A stretch of 64,000 nucleotides of DNA from Dysgonomonas sp. 520 (GCF_010501095.1 NZ_QVMP01000012.1:27115-91114), one strand, 5' to 3'. Shown: positions 7,908 to 16,836, counted from the stretch's first letter. Notes: generated by a model from the letters alone, not told the origin. Program-made: numbers and translations.

Positions 7908-9068
7908 ATGAAAAAGATTATACCTGCCGACAGGTTGAATTCTGTGGAGGAATATTATTTCTCTAAAAAATTGAAAGAGGTGGCGGAAATGAATGCTGCC
8001 GGAAAAAATGTGATAAGTCTTGGTGTGGGAAGTCCCGATCTGCCGCCATCAAGAAATACGATAGACGAACTGAGCCGATGGGCAAATACGTCCGATGCGC
8101 ATGGCTATCAGCCTTATGTGGGCATCCCCGAACTGCGTAAAGCATTTGCCGACTGGTACAAAAAATGGTACGATGTGGAGCTGAATCCCGTTACGGAAAT
8201 TCAGCCGTTAATCGGATCGAAAGAGGGTATCTTGCATATCTCCATGGCGTTTCTGAATCCGGGGGATGGGGTGCTTGTGCCGAATCCGGGCTATCCGACA
8301 TATTCATCTGTCAGTAATTTGGTTCAGGCAAAAATTCATACTTATGATTTGGACGAAAACAATGGCTGGCAACCCGATTTTGAAGCGTTGGAAAAGATGG
8401 ATTTATCCGGTGTTAAATTGATGTGGGTTAATTATCCGAATATGCCGACGGGTGCAAATGCTACCACTCAACTGTTCGAAAAACTGGTTGCTTTTGGGAA
8501 GAAACATGGTATTGTAATTGTAAATGATAATCCATATAGTTTTATTTTGAACGATTCTCGTTTGAGTATCTTGCAAATTAGGGGAGCCAAAGATATTTGT
8601 ATAGAACTGAATTCGATGAGTAAATCTCACAATATGCCCGGTTGGCGTATGGCGATGTTGGCATCGAATGCGCAGTTTGTGCAATGGGTTCTCAAGGTGA
8701 AAAGCAATATTGACAGTGGACAATTCAAGCCGATGCAGATGGCTGCTGTTGCTGCATTGAACACTCCTAAAGAGTGGCATGATGAGATGAACGAGATTTA
8801 CGCATCACGCCGTCAGTATGCCGAGGCGATTATGGATACATTAGGTTGCTCTTTCGACAAGAATCAGGTGGGAATGTTCCTTTGGGGAAAAATTCCTGAT
8901 AGTTATGCAGACAGTGGAGAATTGGCTGACAAGGTGCTTTATAATGCCAATGTTTTTATAACTCCGGGATTCATATTCGGTGATAAAGGTAAACGTTATG
9001 TACGTATCTCGCTGTGTTGCAACGAGAATATGTTGAAACAGGCTTTGGAGAGAGTAAAGCAGTTGTAA
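7908..9068 (+). CDS. class I/II PLP-dependent aminotransferase (aromatic or aspartate type)
   Basis: The 386-aa fold-type I aminotransferase has NPGYPTYSS near residue 125, a YPNMPTGA stretch near 175 in place of the usual NPNNPTG, and the PLP-lysine motif SMSKSHNMPGWR near 235-246, ending in RISLCCNE. It follows pheA by 23 nt and so shares the Phe attenuator; the simplest inference is that it transaminates phenylpyruvate to phenylalanine, although the sequence alone could also fit an aspartate or LL-diaminopimelate aminotransferase. As I recall it, related Bacteroides operons also carry DAHP synthase/chorismate mutase and prephenate dehydrogenase here; these are absent. Confidence 0.85.
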   Translation: MKKIIPADRLNSVEEYYFSKKLKEVAEMNAAGKNVISLGVGSPDLPPSRNTIDELSRWANTSDAHGYQPYVGIPELRKAFADWYKKWYDVELNPVTEIQPLIGSKEGILHISMAFLNPGDGVLVPNPGYPTYSSVSNLVQAKIHTYDLDENNGWQPDFEALEKMDLSGVKLMWVNYPNMPTGANATTQLFEKLVAFGKKHGIVIVNDNPYSFILNDSRLSILQIRGAKDICIELNSMSKSHNMPGWRMAMLASNAQFVQWVLKVKSNIDSGQFKPMQMAAVAALNTPKEWHDEMNEIYASRRQYAEAIMDTLGCSFDKNQVGMFLWGKIPDSYADSGELADKVLYNANVFITPGFIFGDKGKRYVRISLCCNENMLKQALERVKQL

Positions 9069-9094
9069 TTGTATTGGAGGGTTTTATAAGTTTT

Positions 9095-9178
9095 TTGTCA
9101 TTCTGAACGAAGTGAAGAATCTGTTTGCCTTGATTTTTAATATTTAAAAAAGATTTTTCGTTTCACTCAGAATGACAA
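9095..9178. repeat. imperfect inverted repeat between convergent genes, probable dispersed element
   Basis: The ends TTGTCATTCTGA and TCAGAATGACAA are exact inverted copies. The inner parts (ACGAAGTGAAGAATCT against AGATTTTTCGTTTCAC) pair imperfectly. It fills the gap between two convergent genes and could act as a bidirectional terminator. The end sequence resembles a short palindromic element I recognise as dispersed in Bacteroidota genomes; copy number cannot be counted here. Confidence 0.65.
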
Positions 9179-9183
9179 GTTTG

Positions 9184-10014
9184 TTAATTAGGTATCTCTT
9201 CCGGATATGAACTGAGATGCTCAAAGGTGTAGCCATTTTCTTTAAGTTTGATAATCAGTTCGGCCAGATTATTCTTGGCATCTACCTTTGCAAACATCTG
9301 ATCGTGCATCAACAATACCACATGATTGGCAGTAAATGTTCGGGAAGATTCGTATAGTTTATTAATCTCGGCAATCAGCTCGTCTATACCTTGTTTCGGG
9401 GTGTAATCTTTTGCATCGTAATTCCATTCCACATCCCAGCCAAATATTTGATACCCATCGTTAGATATTAGTTCGGCCGATGTAGAGCCGGTCTGGTTGC
9501 AATTTTTCTTTCTTTCTCCTAATTGCCACAAATTGCGTCCGGGTAGTCGGGCTATTTTGTGAGATATGCCGAAATCAGATTGATTTTTGTTGAAATCTTC
9601 CAGTACTTGTTTCGGATTTTTATAATAATCAGAGTATCTGTTGTTTGCATGAGAATAGCTGTGGTTGTAAATTTCGATATGTGAGTTCTTTTGTAGTATT
9701 TCATGATATCTGCGGAATTTTCCACTACAATCTATCGGATTGCCAACCAGAAAAATATTCGTTTTTATTTCCTCTGCCGTCACCACACTGTCTATGTATA
9801 CACTACCATTGAGCGGAGCATCGTCTATTGTTAAATAGATGCACTTCTTTGCTTGATTATCAGTGTTTTGTTTCTCTTTGGTAATGTGAGTGGCTACCGT
9901 ATCGGGAATGATATTATCTTCGGGATCAGGAATCACATTTTCAACGTTATCGGTGCAATGTGCAAATACGACTGTTACTGCCGCTACGAATAGCAGAATG
10001 TTTATTTTTCTCAT
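9184..10014 (-). CDS. polysaccharide deacetylase family protein (NodB homology)
   Basis: The 276-aa protein has an N-terminal hydrophobic signal (about residues 4-18) followed by Cys20. The residue before the Cys is His, so the lipobox is atypical and lipidation is uncertain. The NodB domain starts near residue 58 with YLTIDDAP (usual form TFDDGP); the HxxxH zinc motif is in NHSYSHAN, and RLPGRN corresponds to the R-P-P-motif. Such enzymes remove acetyl groups from peptidoglycan or exopolysaccharide. TIDDAP keeps both acidic residues. It follows the NAGPA-like gene on the same strand after 163 nt and may belong to the same cell-envelope locus. Confidence 0.8.
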   Translation of the reverse strand: MRKINILLFVAAVTVVFAHCTDNVENVIPDPEDNIIPDTVATHITKEKQNTDNQAKKCIYLTIDDAPLNGSVYIDSVVTAEEIKTNIFLVGNPIDCSGKFRRYHEILQKNSHIEIYNHSYSHANNRYSDYYKNPKQVLEDFNKNQSDFGISHKIARLPGRNLWQLGERKKNCNQTGSTSAELISNDGYQIFGWDVEWNYDAKDYTPKQGIDELIAEINKLYESSRTFTANHVVLLMHDQMFAKVDAKNNLAELIIKLKENGYTFEHLSSYPEEIPN

Positions 10015-10177
10015 AACTAGAGTTTATGTTTGTTTATTATTGATGCGAAGCAGATGCCGTTTCGCCTGACGGGTGCAAATGTCACATTTTAAAAGAACCC
10101 TTACGGACATACAATCCCCTGTCCGATGCGATTGTTATACTCGGGTTTAATAAAATTGAATATTTGACTGATTTATT

Positions 10178-11044
10178 TTATTGTGTTCGCCAGACTATGT
10201 AAGATATATTCTGGGGTATTTCGGTTAATTCTTTTCCGAATTCATTTCGGGTTTGCTCTTTATCCCGATACCATCCGTATGCGTCGCCTCCTACCAGATA
10301 GATGGCATCCGATACGCCTATATCTATCAACGCCTGCGTAAAATCGTGGAAAGATTCGGTATTCTGACTTTCTATCATGATTATCTGTTCGTTGCGCATG
10401 GCAAGAGCTCGCCGGATAGATTTATTTTTAGGTCTGTTTTCTATCAGTTCCCCATTCAGAACAAGTGGGTATTGTCTGAAAAAGAACCCTTTGTTTTCTA
10501 TCGCTTGCTGCAATAGCGGAGTGTCTTCTCCTACACCTATTGAGATGGTATTGTTGATGATGGCGCAAAATCCTTTTTTGGCAACACCTTTCGTTATTTG
10601 ATTTCCGGAAAGAACAAAGTCTCCCACAATTTCTTGATTGTCTTTGCGTATATCTGCCGCCATGGCTGCAAAGATGATAGTCGAATCCGATCTGTCGGGC
10701 ATTCCTACGGTTAGAGACATCATGGCATTGTGTGTGACGAAAATGTTCAATGGAACATCGTTGATGGTGTCTGTTGTTGCGCTTGTATAACTTTGGTTTT
10801 CACTGCTTTCCGTGTTGCTGGTTGTGATAGTTACGCTTTGTTGTTCCGATATTTCCGGTTCGAAATAATATTCAGGAGCCTGCTCCTTATCAGAAAGAAG
10901 GATAATTATCCCGGCAATGGCTACAATCAGGCAAATGCAAAAAATGATGATCCATTTGAGTTTTGTTGTGGACTTTTTCTTGTTCTCCTCAATATCGGAG
11001 CCAAGAATATACACTTCATTATCTTTGTTGTTTTTTGAGCTCAT
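10178..11044 (-). CDS. membrane-anchored phosphodiester glycosidase (NAGPA)-like protein
   Basis: The 288-aa protein has a cytoplasmic N-tail of about 28 residues, one membrane segment (about 29-49, WIIIFCICLIVAIAGIIILL) and a Ser/Thr-rich linker. The C-terminal half (about 150-288) resembles the NAGPA / phosphodiester glycosidase domain: KGFCAIINNTISIG, YPLVLNGELIENRP, RRALAMRNEQIIMI, and an IYLVGGDAYGW stretch. Family members cleave phosphodiester-linked sugars, but assignment here rests on motif pattern only. The ATG overlaps the stop of the LytTR gene by 4 nt, so the two are translationally coupled; the outward-facing domain could be a sensor or an envelope enzyme. Confidence 0.65.
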   Translation of the reverse strand: MSSKNNKDNEVYILGSDIEENKKKSTTKLKWIIIFCICLIVAIAGIIILLSDKEQAPEYYFEPEISEQQSVTITTSNTESSENQSYTSATTDTINDVPLNIFVTHNAMMSLTVGMPDRSDSTIIFAAMAADIRKDNQEIVGDFVLSGNQITKGVAKKGFCAIINNTISIGVGEDTPLLQQAIENKGFFFRQYPLVLNGELIENRPKNKSIRRALAMRNEQIIMIESQNTESFHDFTQALIDIGVSDAIYLVGGDAYGWYRDKEQTRNEFGKELTEIPQNISYIVWRTQ

Positions 11045-11424
11045 ATACCAATCCTCCTACTCTTTATACTGTCCTCCAAAACTGTTTTCAGAGCTTTCAA
11101 GGCATCTTTCGATGCCGAAAGCGTAAATTTGTTGGAAAAACTACTGTCGGAAAGCACAATCTGCTGTTTCGACACATTTACGTAATAAATATACCTACCG
11201 TTGATGATAAGGCTTTTTCCCAAGCGGATGAATGTCTGTGCATCTGTACCTAACTGTTGCTCAATAATTTTTTCGAACGAAGCCAGATTGAACGAAAACA
11301 GATGTTCGTCCTTATTTTCAAGGGTCATGGTAGAATAGTTGCCATCCGACAAGATGAATACAATCCGTTCGGGTGAAACCCTGACCACTTCGTTGCTATT
11401 TGTTAATACCAGATACTTCGACAT
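11041..11424 (-). CDS. LytTR-type DNA-binding regulator without receiver domain
   Basis: The 127-aa protein consists almost entirely of a LytTR domain (about 15-115): RIVFILSDGNYSTMTL, FIRLGKSLIINGRYI and YVNVSKQQIVLSDSSFSNKFTLS are the characteristic strands. There is no phospho-acceptor receiver domain, so activity must be set by another signal. The coupled downstream gene encodes a membrane protein with a cytoplasmic tail, which makes a regulator plus membrane-partner arrangement plausible (inference). A promoter lies 72 nt upstream. Confidence 0.82.
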   Translation of the reverse strand: MSKYLVLTNSNEVVRVSPERIVFILSDGNYSTMTLENKDEHLFSFNLASFEKIIEQQLGTDAQTFIRLGKSLIINGRYIYYVNVSKQQIVLSDSSFSNKFTLSASKDALKALKTVLEDSIKSRRIGI

Positions 11425-11496
11425 ATTTAAGTAATAGATAATATTTGATAATATATTCTCTAATTACAACTTCCTTAGGTTGCTTGTTTTCTATTA

Positions 11497-11504
11497 CAAA
11501 TATA
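11497..11504 (-). promoter_or_regulatory. promoter -7 box of the LytTR operon
   Basis: On the minus strand this reads TATATTTG, matching TANNTTTG, about 70 nt upstream of the LytTR gene start. Confidence 0.5.
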
Positions 11505-11600
11505 TGTCTTTCTGCCAGATAATTATTACCCTTTTCTTTCTGTTTTATGAAATGCTGCGCTGGCTGTACGAAATTGTGTTGTCAGGTGATGAAATGTTTT

Positions 11601-13079
11601 TTACATCTGTGCATCTCTCATATTCCCTGTTTCCATAAAAGCCTTGTGAAAGGCAAAGGCATTGTACAGATTCACCGGAGTTTGACCTTTTTCTCCACTT
11701 TGCAGATATTTTCTCAGGAGCGGTCGATAATCAGGATGGGCACAATTTTTGATGATACATTCAGCCCTGTCTTTTGGCGATTTTCCTCTAAGGTCGGCTA
11801 CTCCATATTCAGAGATTATAACTTTCACCGAATGTTCACTATGGTCGAGGTGCGAAACCATAGGGACAAAGGCACTGATTTTTCCCGATTTAGCCGTAGA
11901 AGGTGTCAAGAAAATAGACAAATAAGAACTGCGGGCAAAATCGCCGGACCCGCCAATTCCGTTCATTATTTTGCTTCCCATAACATGTGTGGAATTGATA
12001 TTACCGAAAATATCGGTTTCAATAGCCGTATTCATAGCTATAATTCCTAAGCGGCGGGCAACTTCGGGATTGTTGGATATTTCCGCCGTGCGGAATATAA
12101 TCCTTTCTTTGAAGAAGTTGAGGTTTTTATAAATTCTTTCTATAACCGGGTTACTGACTGTTAAAGTTCCACCGCTGGCAAATTTTATCCGTCCTTTCTC
12201 CATCAAATCTATTATTGCGTCTTGTATCACCTCGGTATAAACCTCCATATCAGGTATTTCCTTGCTGTCTCCCAACTCCTTTAAGACCGCATTAGCGATG
12301 TTTCCCACACCCGATTGTATGGGAAGGAATGTTTCGGGCATTCGTCCTGCTTTCATTTCCTCGACGAAAAATTTGACAACATTTTTGCCTATTAGTGAAG
12401 TTATTTCATCTACGGGAGAAAATCCGTTACCCTCATTTGGCATATTTGTATTTACTACGACTATTTTTTCAGGGTCTATTTTTATGTGGTCTTTCCCAAT
12501 CCGGTCACGAACGGAATAGATACCAATTGCTTCCCGATGAGGAGGGTCTGGCAGTTCAACTAAATCGTGCATGCCTCTCAGTTCTTTTGGATGCCAGCTA
12601 TTTAATTCCACGATTACAATTTTGGCGAGTCGGGCAATGGTCGGACTGATACCCACACCGCATGTTGGAACAATTTCACCATCTTCCGTAACATCCGATG
12701 CTTCAATAATGGCCACATCTACAGGCCCGTAAAAGCCATAACGCAGGTCTTGCGCCAGAGTGGATAGGTGAAGATCGAAATATTTAACTTCATCCGAGTT
12801 GATGGCATTTCTCAAATCTTTATTGGTCTGATAGGGTGTGCGGAATTTTATAGCGTGCGCTCTGGCCAATGCTCCATCAATGCTATCGCCTGTGGATGCA
12901 CCCGTGAACATTCCTATCTTGAAAGAATTTCCTTTAGCATGTTCTTCTTCAGCCCTTTTTGCCAATGCTACGGGTACAACTTTTGGGCATCCGGCATGTG
13001 TGAATCCGCTAAAACCAACATTATCATTATCTTTTATTAAAGAAGCAGCTTCTTCAGCTGTCATTATTTTTAAAGCCAT
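11601..13079 (-). CDS. acetyl-CoA hydrolase/transferase family protein, succinate:CoA transferase type
   Basis: The 492-aa protein is of the class I CoA-transferase (Cat1/AarC-like) type. The N-terminus GFSGFTHAGCPKVVPVAL, the GIYSVRDRIG segment and the C-terminal GSGDFARSSYLSIF and HSVKVIISEYGVADLRGKSP are characteristic. The Glu in VYTEVIQD (about residue 283) is the likely catalytic residue carrying the CoA thioester. Such enzymes swap CoA between succinate and acetate or propionate, which fits a fermenter producing succinate and propionate. It is monocistronic, with a TANNTTTG promoter 36 nt upstream, divergent from the GlxA-like regulator. Confidence 0.88.
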   Translation of the reverse strand: MALKIMTAEEAASLIKDNDNVGFSGFTHAGCPKVVPVALAKRAEEEHAKGNSFKIGMFTGASTGDSIDGALARAHAIKFRTPYQTNKDLRNAINSDEVKYFDLHLSTLAQDLRYGFYGPVDVAIIEASDVTEDGEIVPTCGVGISPTIARLAKIVIVELNSWHPKELRGMHDLVELPDPPHREAIGIYSVRDRIGKDHIKIDPEKIVVVNTNMPNEGNGFSPVDEITSLIGKNVVKFFVEEMKAGRMPETFLPIQSGVGNIANAVLKELGDSKEIPDMEVYTEVIQDAIIDLMEKGRIKFASGGTLTVSNPVIERIYKNLNFFKERIIFRTAEISNNPEVARRLGIIAMNTAIETDIFGNINSTHVMGSKIMNGIGGSGDFARSSYLSIFLTPSTAKSGKISAFVPMVSHLDHSEHSVKVIISEYGVADLRGKSPKDRAECIIKNCAHPDYRPLLRKYLQSGEKGQTPVNLYNAFAFHKAFMETGNMRDAQM

Positions 13080-13114
13080 TTTGTTTCAATTTTATTTTAT
13101 TGTAAATAATAATA

Positions 13115-13122
13115 CAAAAATA
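13115..13122 (-). promoter_or_regulatory. promoter -7 box of the CoA transferase gene
   Basis: On the minus strand this reads TATTTTTG (TANNTTTG), 36 nt before the gene. The divergent GlxA-like gene has its own -7 box at 13180-13187, so both promoters share this short intergenic region. Confidence 0.5.
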
Positions 13123-13179
13123 AGCTATAAAGCATTTGTCTATAATGACATAAATACGTCCAATCCTGCCAAAAAATAG

Positions 13180-13187
13180 TATATTTG
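13180..13187 (+). promoter_or_regulatory. promoter -7 box of the GlxA-like regulator gene
   Basis: TATATTTG matches TANNTTTG and lies 24 nt before the ATG at 13211, giving a short leader. No clear -33 element is visible. Confidence 0.45.
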
Positions 13188-13210
13188 TATGATAAGTTAA
13201 TTGGTTGATA

Positions 13211-14212
13211 ATGGCGACTGAAATTAGACATATTGCATTCCTCGTAATATCCGATGCTACATTATTGGATATAACTGGTCCTTTGGAGGTTTTTTATCAG
13301 GCAAACGATTGTGTGGAATCATTAAATAGAAAAGGGAGTTTCTACTATAAAATACATACTATATCGGTTATAAAAAATAAAAGGATAAAGACAGCTTCGG
13401 GAGTAGTGTTTGATTGCGATGAGAATATTCAAGATATAGATTATGAGATTGATACCTTGTTTATTCCCGGAGTTCCTAATCGTATGCAGAGTGATTACAG
13501 ATTAGGTAAAAAAATTCTGAATTGGATTCGGGAACAATCACTTAAAGTAGAGCGTATTTGTTCGGTCTGTACAGGAACTTTCTTCTTGGCTGAAGCAGGT
13601 ATCTTAGAGGGAAGAAACGCTACAACGCATTGGGAATTATGTGACAGGTTGGCTCAGGATTATCCATTAATTAAAGTGAAGAAAGATCCCATTTTCGTAA
13701 AAGATGGTAATATATACACATCTGCCGGGATTTCTTCGGGTATGGATTTAGCTTTGGCGTTAGTTGAAGAAGATTCTGGGCGATCGTTGGCTATGGATGT
13801 AGCCAGGCAGATGGTTTTATACTTGAAACGTCCCGGAAATCAGTCTCAATACAGCTCTGTTTTAATTCATCAAAATACTGATTATAAGCCTATTCAAGAT
13901 ATTGAAAATTGGATTGTTGATAATTTGCAAGGAAACTTGACTGTCGAAAATCTGGCTGAAAAAGCATCCATGAGTCCACGCAATTTTGCCCGTGTTTTTC
14001 TAAGGGAAACAGGCATAACTCCGGCAAAATATGTGGATAAGATGCGGGTTGAAAGTGCATGCAGGTATCTGGTAGATACTCAGTTATCCTTTAAGGAAAT
14101 TGCCGTGTTGTGTGGTTTGGGATCGGTGGATAATATGCGAAAGGTTTTCATGAAATATTTGCAAATAACCCCGGTCGATTACAGGAAAAACTTTCGAACC
14201 GCTTTCTCTTAG
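13211..14212 (+). CDS. GlxA-family transcriptional regulator (DJ-1/PfpI domain plus AraC HTH)
   Basis: The 333-aa protein has two domains. Residues about 5-185 form a DJ-1/PfpI amidotransferase-like domain with the nucleophile-elbow motif CSVCTGTFFLAEAG and the following ATTHW. Residues about 225-325 carry an AraC-type double helix-turn-helix (LAEKASMSPRNFARVF, FKEIAVLCGLGSVDNMRKVF). Members often respond to small molecules or nitrogen compounds, but the ligand is unknown. A TTG at 13205 is in frame, but the ATG at 13211 is the better start. It is divergent from the CoA transferase, a possible target (inference). Confidence 0.88.
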   Translation: MATEIRHIAFLVISDATLLDITGPLEVFYQANDCVESLNRKGSFYYKIHTISVIKNKRIKTASGVVFDCDENIQDIDYEIDTLFIPGVPNRMQSDYRLGKKILNWIREQSLKVERICSVCTGTFFLAEAGILEGRNATTHWELCDRLAQDYPLIKVKKDPIFVKDGNIYTSAGISSGMDLALALVEEDSGRSLAMDVARQMVLYLKRPGNQSQYSSVLIHQNTDYKPIQDIENWIVDNLQGNLTVENLAEKASMSPRNFARVFLRETGITPAKYVDKMRVESACRYLVDTQLSFKEIAVLCGLGSVDNMRKVFMKYLQITPVDYRKNFRTAFS

Positions 14213-14244
14213 TTTTTTCATATTGTGTTATTGTTGCAAAGTTT

Positions 14245-14252
14245 TATCTTTG
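14245..14252 (+). promoter_or_regulatory. promoter -7 box upstream of the metallo-beta-lactamase-fold gene
   Basis: TATCTTTG with a TTG at 14223-14225, 19 nt upstream, fits the consensus. The start of transcription would be near 14259, supporting a translation start at 14309 rather than 14225. Confidence 0.6.
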
Positions 14253-14308
14253 CATTAACTATTCCTACTACAAAACAGACACAATTTCATCATTTACGTT
14301 TAATAGAC

Positions 14309-15103
14309 ATGAAAAGAATAAAGTTTGTATTCTATATATCTTTGGTTTTGAGCCTCTTGTTTGTTTCGGAAGTGAGTGCCCGGAAAAAGAAGAAAGGCAT
14401 AGCGGAGCCATACGTGAAAACTGAAAAATTGAGTGATCACATTCACATTGTGAGTTTCTACCCCGAAGGCATCAATTCGTTGATTGTTGAGTTTAAAGAT
14501 TATTTTGCAATTCTGGAATCGCCCATAACCAGCGAAAACGGAGAGAAACTAATCGGTGAAGCTAAAAAAATATCGCAGGAAAAACCTGTCAAATATTTTG
14601 CGTTCAGCCATTATCATCCCGAGAATTTGAGAGGAATAAGACCTTTTGTTCATAAAGGCGCAACAATATTGACCTTAATGGAGAACTTTGATTCTATAAC
14701 TTATTTGGTTCGTAATAGAAAGCCTTTTCAGGTTGATAGCTTACACATGCAGCCTAAAAGATTGGATATTGAGATAATCAGTGATACTAAGACGGTTACG
14801 GATGGCGAATATACGATGCAAATGTATCGTATTGGTAATCTGTATGATGGTATTGAGGATGATTTCACCGTTTTTTATTTCCCTGATGACAAGCTATTGT
14901 TTGAGCCAAAACTTATTGAAATGAGTAAAGATGGTTTCTTAAAAAAGGCAAGCGAAAAGGAACTGATTATTTACGATGCCATACAAAATCTTGACATAGA
15001 GGTTGATACCATCATTCGGTCGTGGACACCCACAGACAGAAACATAAAAACGATCATCCCGTTTTCCGAATTGGAAGAGACAATTTTCTTAAGAGGAAAT
15101 TAA
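14309..15103 (+). CDS. secreted metallo-beta-lactamase-fold protein with degenerate metal motif
   Basis: The 264-aa protein has a signal peptide (residues 4-22, ending EVSA) followed by a KKKK patch. The order of segments fits a metallo-beta-lactamase fold: SLIVEFKDYFAILESPI near 50-65, then SHYHPENLRGI near 98-108, and FPDDKLLFEPK. The family motif HxHxDH appears as HYHPEN: the first two His remain but Asp and the last His are replaced, so metal binding is probably impaired or altered. A longer frame starting at 14225 would read through the promoter and is rejected. It overlaps the convergent kinase-like gene by 4 nt. Confidence 0.7.
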   Translation: MKRIKFVFYISLVLSLLFVSEVSARKKKKGIAEPYVKTEKLSDHIHIVSFYPEGINSLIVEFKDYFAILESPITSENGEKLIGEAKKISQEKPVKYFAFSHYHPENLRGIRPFVHKGATILTLMENFDSITYLVRNRKPFQVDSLHMQPKRLDIEIISDTKTVTDGEYTMQMYRIGNLYDGIEDDFTVFYFPDDKLLFEPKLIEMSKDGFLKKASEKELIIYDAIQNLDIEVDTIIRSWTPTDRNIKTIIPFSELEETIFLRGN

Positions 15104-15951
15104 ATGGTAAACGGCAGTTTCAAAGTATGATATTTTACCAGTCCCGGCATTGGAGATTCAACAATCTGTTTTATCTCAATGTCATATTCTTTAGACACTT
15201 GGAGTAAAATGTCCGAGTAGTTGTGGGCAACCGAACCAATGAACGATACCGGATAGTTCTGGTAATCGTATTGAAGAACGTTACGTTTGAAAAATCTCTT
15301 TATATTTTTATATATAAGTTCGTAGACATATTCATTCTCAATGTGTTCTGATAGGAAGAACGATAGTGTTGACAAAAACCTGTTGGGGAAAGGTTTGTTA
15401 TAAACCAAATCGAGAACGTCGTCCACAGATATGCGGTAAAGTTCGTAAAATGCCTGTGTAATATGTTTGGGGGCAAGGTCTTTCAAGCAATCGCTTATAA
15501 ACATTTTGCCAAGAACGGCCCCGCTACCTTCGTCTCCAAGTATGTAACCGAGCGATTTTACATTCTTAACAATATCATTTCCGTCGTAGAAGCAAGAGTT
15601 GGAACCGGTTCCGAGAATACAGGCTATGCCTTCGTCTTGTCCGAACAATGACCTTGCAGCAGCAAGCAAGTCGCTGTTGATCTGTGTTGGAGTCCTGAAT
15701 TGTGCTATAAGTGAAGTTTTAACAATGACCTTCTTTTCTTCTGAAGTACACCCTGCACCGTAGAAGTATATTTCTTCCAGTTTACGTGAAAAAAACTTCT
15801 CGGATAGCTGCAATCGTATGCAACGGCTGATTTCTCTTCTGGTCTGAAAAAATGGGTTTATACCATCAGTAAAAGCATGATCTATGATTGAGTTTCCCTC
15901 AATAATACACCATTCGGTTTTGGTTGATCCACTTTCTGCTATTAATTTCAT
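15100..15951 (-). CDS. BadF/BadG/BcrA/BcrD-type ATPase, N-acetylglucosamine-kinase-like
   Basis: The 283-aa protein has the ASKHA sugar-kinase fold. The phosphate-1 motif ESGSTKTEW is at residues 5-13, a GAGCTS stretch near 66-71, the adenosine/phosphate-2 motif ILGTGSNSCFYDG near 112-125 and GYILGDEGSGAVLGK near 135-150. This pattern is that of bacterial N-acetylglucosamine kinase-like proteins, which phosphorylate amino sugars recycled from the cell wall; the substrate is inferred. The gene is convergent with the preceding one, overlapping by 4 nt, and has an AT-rich 140-nt spacer upstream. Confidence 0.8.
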   Translation of the reverse strand: MKLIAESGSTKTEWCIIEGNSIIDHAFTDGINPFFQTRREISRCIRLQLSEKFFSRKLEEIYFYGAGCTSEEKKVIVKTSLIAQFRTPTQINSDLLAAARSLFGQDEGIACILGTGSNSCFYDGNDIVKNVKSLGYILGDEGSGAVLGKMFISDCLKDLAPKHITQAFYELYRISVDDVLDLVYNKPFPNRFLSTLSFFLSEHIENEYVYELIYKNIKRFFKRNVLQYDYQNYPVSFIGSVAHNYSDILLQVSKEYDIEIKQIVESPMPGLVKYHTLKLPFTI

Positions 15952-16092
15952 TCGTCCAATTATTTCTTTAATTCTCAGTCAATAAAAAAAAATAATGATT
16001 TACCCCTCGTACCTCAAAAAAGATACGCTAAGATAGTTACTTTTTTCCATAAATTTTTCTTTTTCAGTAAAAAATAGCTTGTTTTTGAAGCA

Positions 16093-16761
16093 TTATTCGA
16101 TATATTTGCTCAATTCTTTAGCCCAAACAGAATATCCTTCTTTATTGAGATGTAGTCCGTCGGTTGTGTATTTGGCATCGAGTGTTTGCTTTTTTATCAA
16201 GAATGCAGGGTGGATGTATATGAAGTTGACTTTTTCTTTTTTACACAATTTTTTCAATTTTTTATTCAGATTGTCTATCACGTTTTCTTTGTTTGTCAAT
16301 CTTTTATATCTTTCAAATGAATTGTTGATGGGCAGAGGGCTTTGTATATAGATGATTGTGCCCGGAGACTCTTTTTTTGTCCGTCGTATAATCGTTCTTA
16401 TATTCTTTATTATCGTGTCGTTCGGGACGTTTTGAGAAATATCATTCACTCCGCCCAGAAAGAATAATTTTTCGGGTTGAGCCTTGACAATTTCGTCTAA
16501 CCGGGCAAGCATTCCTTCCGTATTATCTCCGCTGATGCCTCTGTTTGCAGGTTTTTGTTTCGGAAAATATTCGCTCCATTTTCCACCTTGGGTCAGGCTG
16601 TTCCCCATAAAAACGATCTGACCTGTTTTTAGTGGGTTCTTTCTGAATTCGGACATTCGTTTAGTATAGGTTTCTGTTTCGTATGCTTTTTTTTCGTTGG
16701 TTTGTCCGAAAACAGAACACGTAAAGACTAAAACAAGAGATAAAAAAATATTTTTCTTCAC
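16093..16761 (-). CDS. secreted SGNH/GDSL-type hydrolase
   Basis: The 222-aa protein has a signal peptide (residues 1-19, ending SVFGQ). SGNH blocks are visible: block I MGNSLTQGG with the nucleophile Ser (Asn in place of Asp of GDSL, common in related proteins), block II NRGISGD, block III GGVNDI, and block V DGLHLNKEGY with the catalytic Asp-His. Such enzymes are periplasmic esterases or acetylesterases acting on glycans or lipids. It shares strand with the DDAH-like gene downstream, 76 nt away. Confidence 0.85.
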   Translation of the reverse strand: MKKNIFLSLVLVFTCSVFGQTNEKKAYETETYTKRMSEFRKNPLKTGQIVFMGNSLTQGGKWSEYFPKQKPANRGISGDNTEGMLARLDEIVKAQPEKLFFLGGVNDISQNVPNDTIIKNIRTIIRRTKKESPGTIIYIQSPLPINNSFERYKRLTNKENVIDNLNKKLKKLCKKEKVNFIYIHPAFLIKKQTLDAKYTTDGLHLNKEGYSVWAKELSKYIE

Positions 16762-16836
16762 GATAATTATATTTAAAAGGTTCTTTTGGCAAATTTAATA
16801 ATTGTAAATTATAACTTGCTCAATATTAACAACAAA

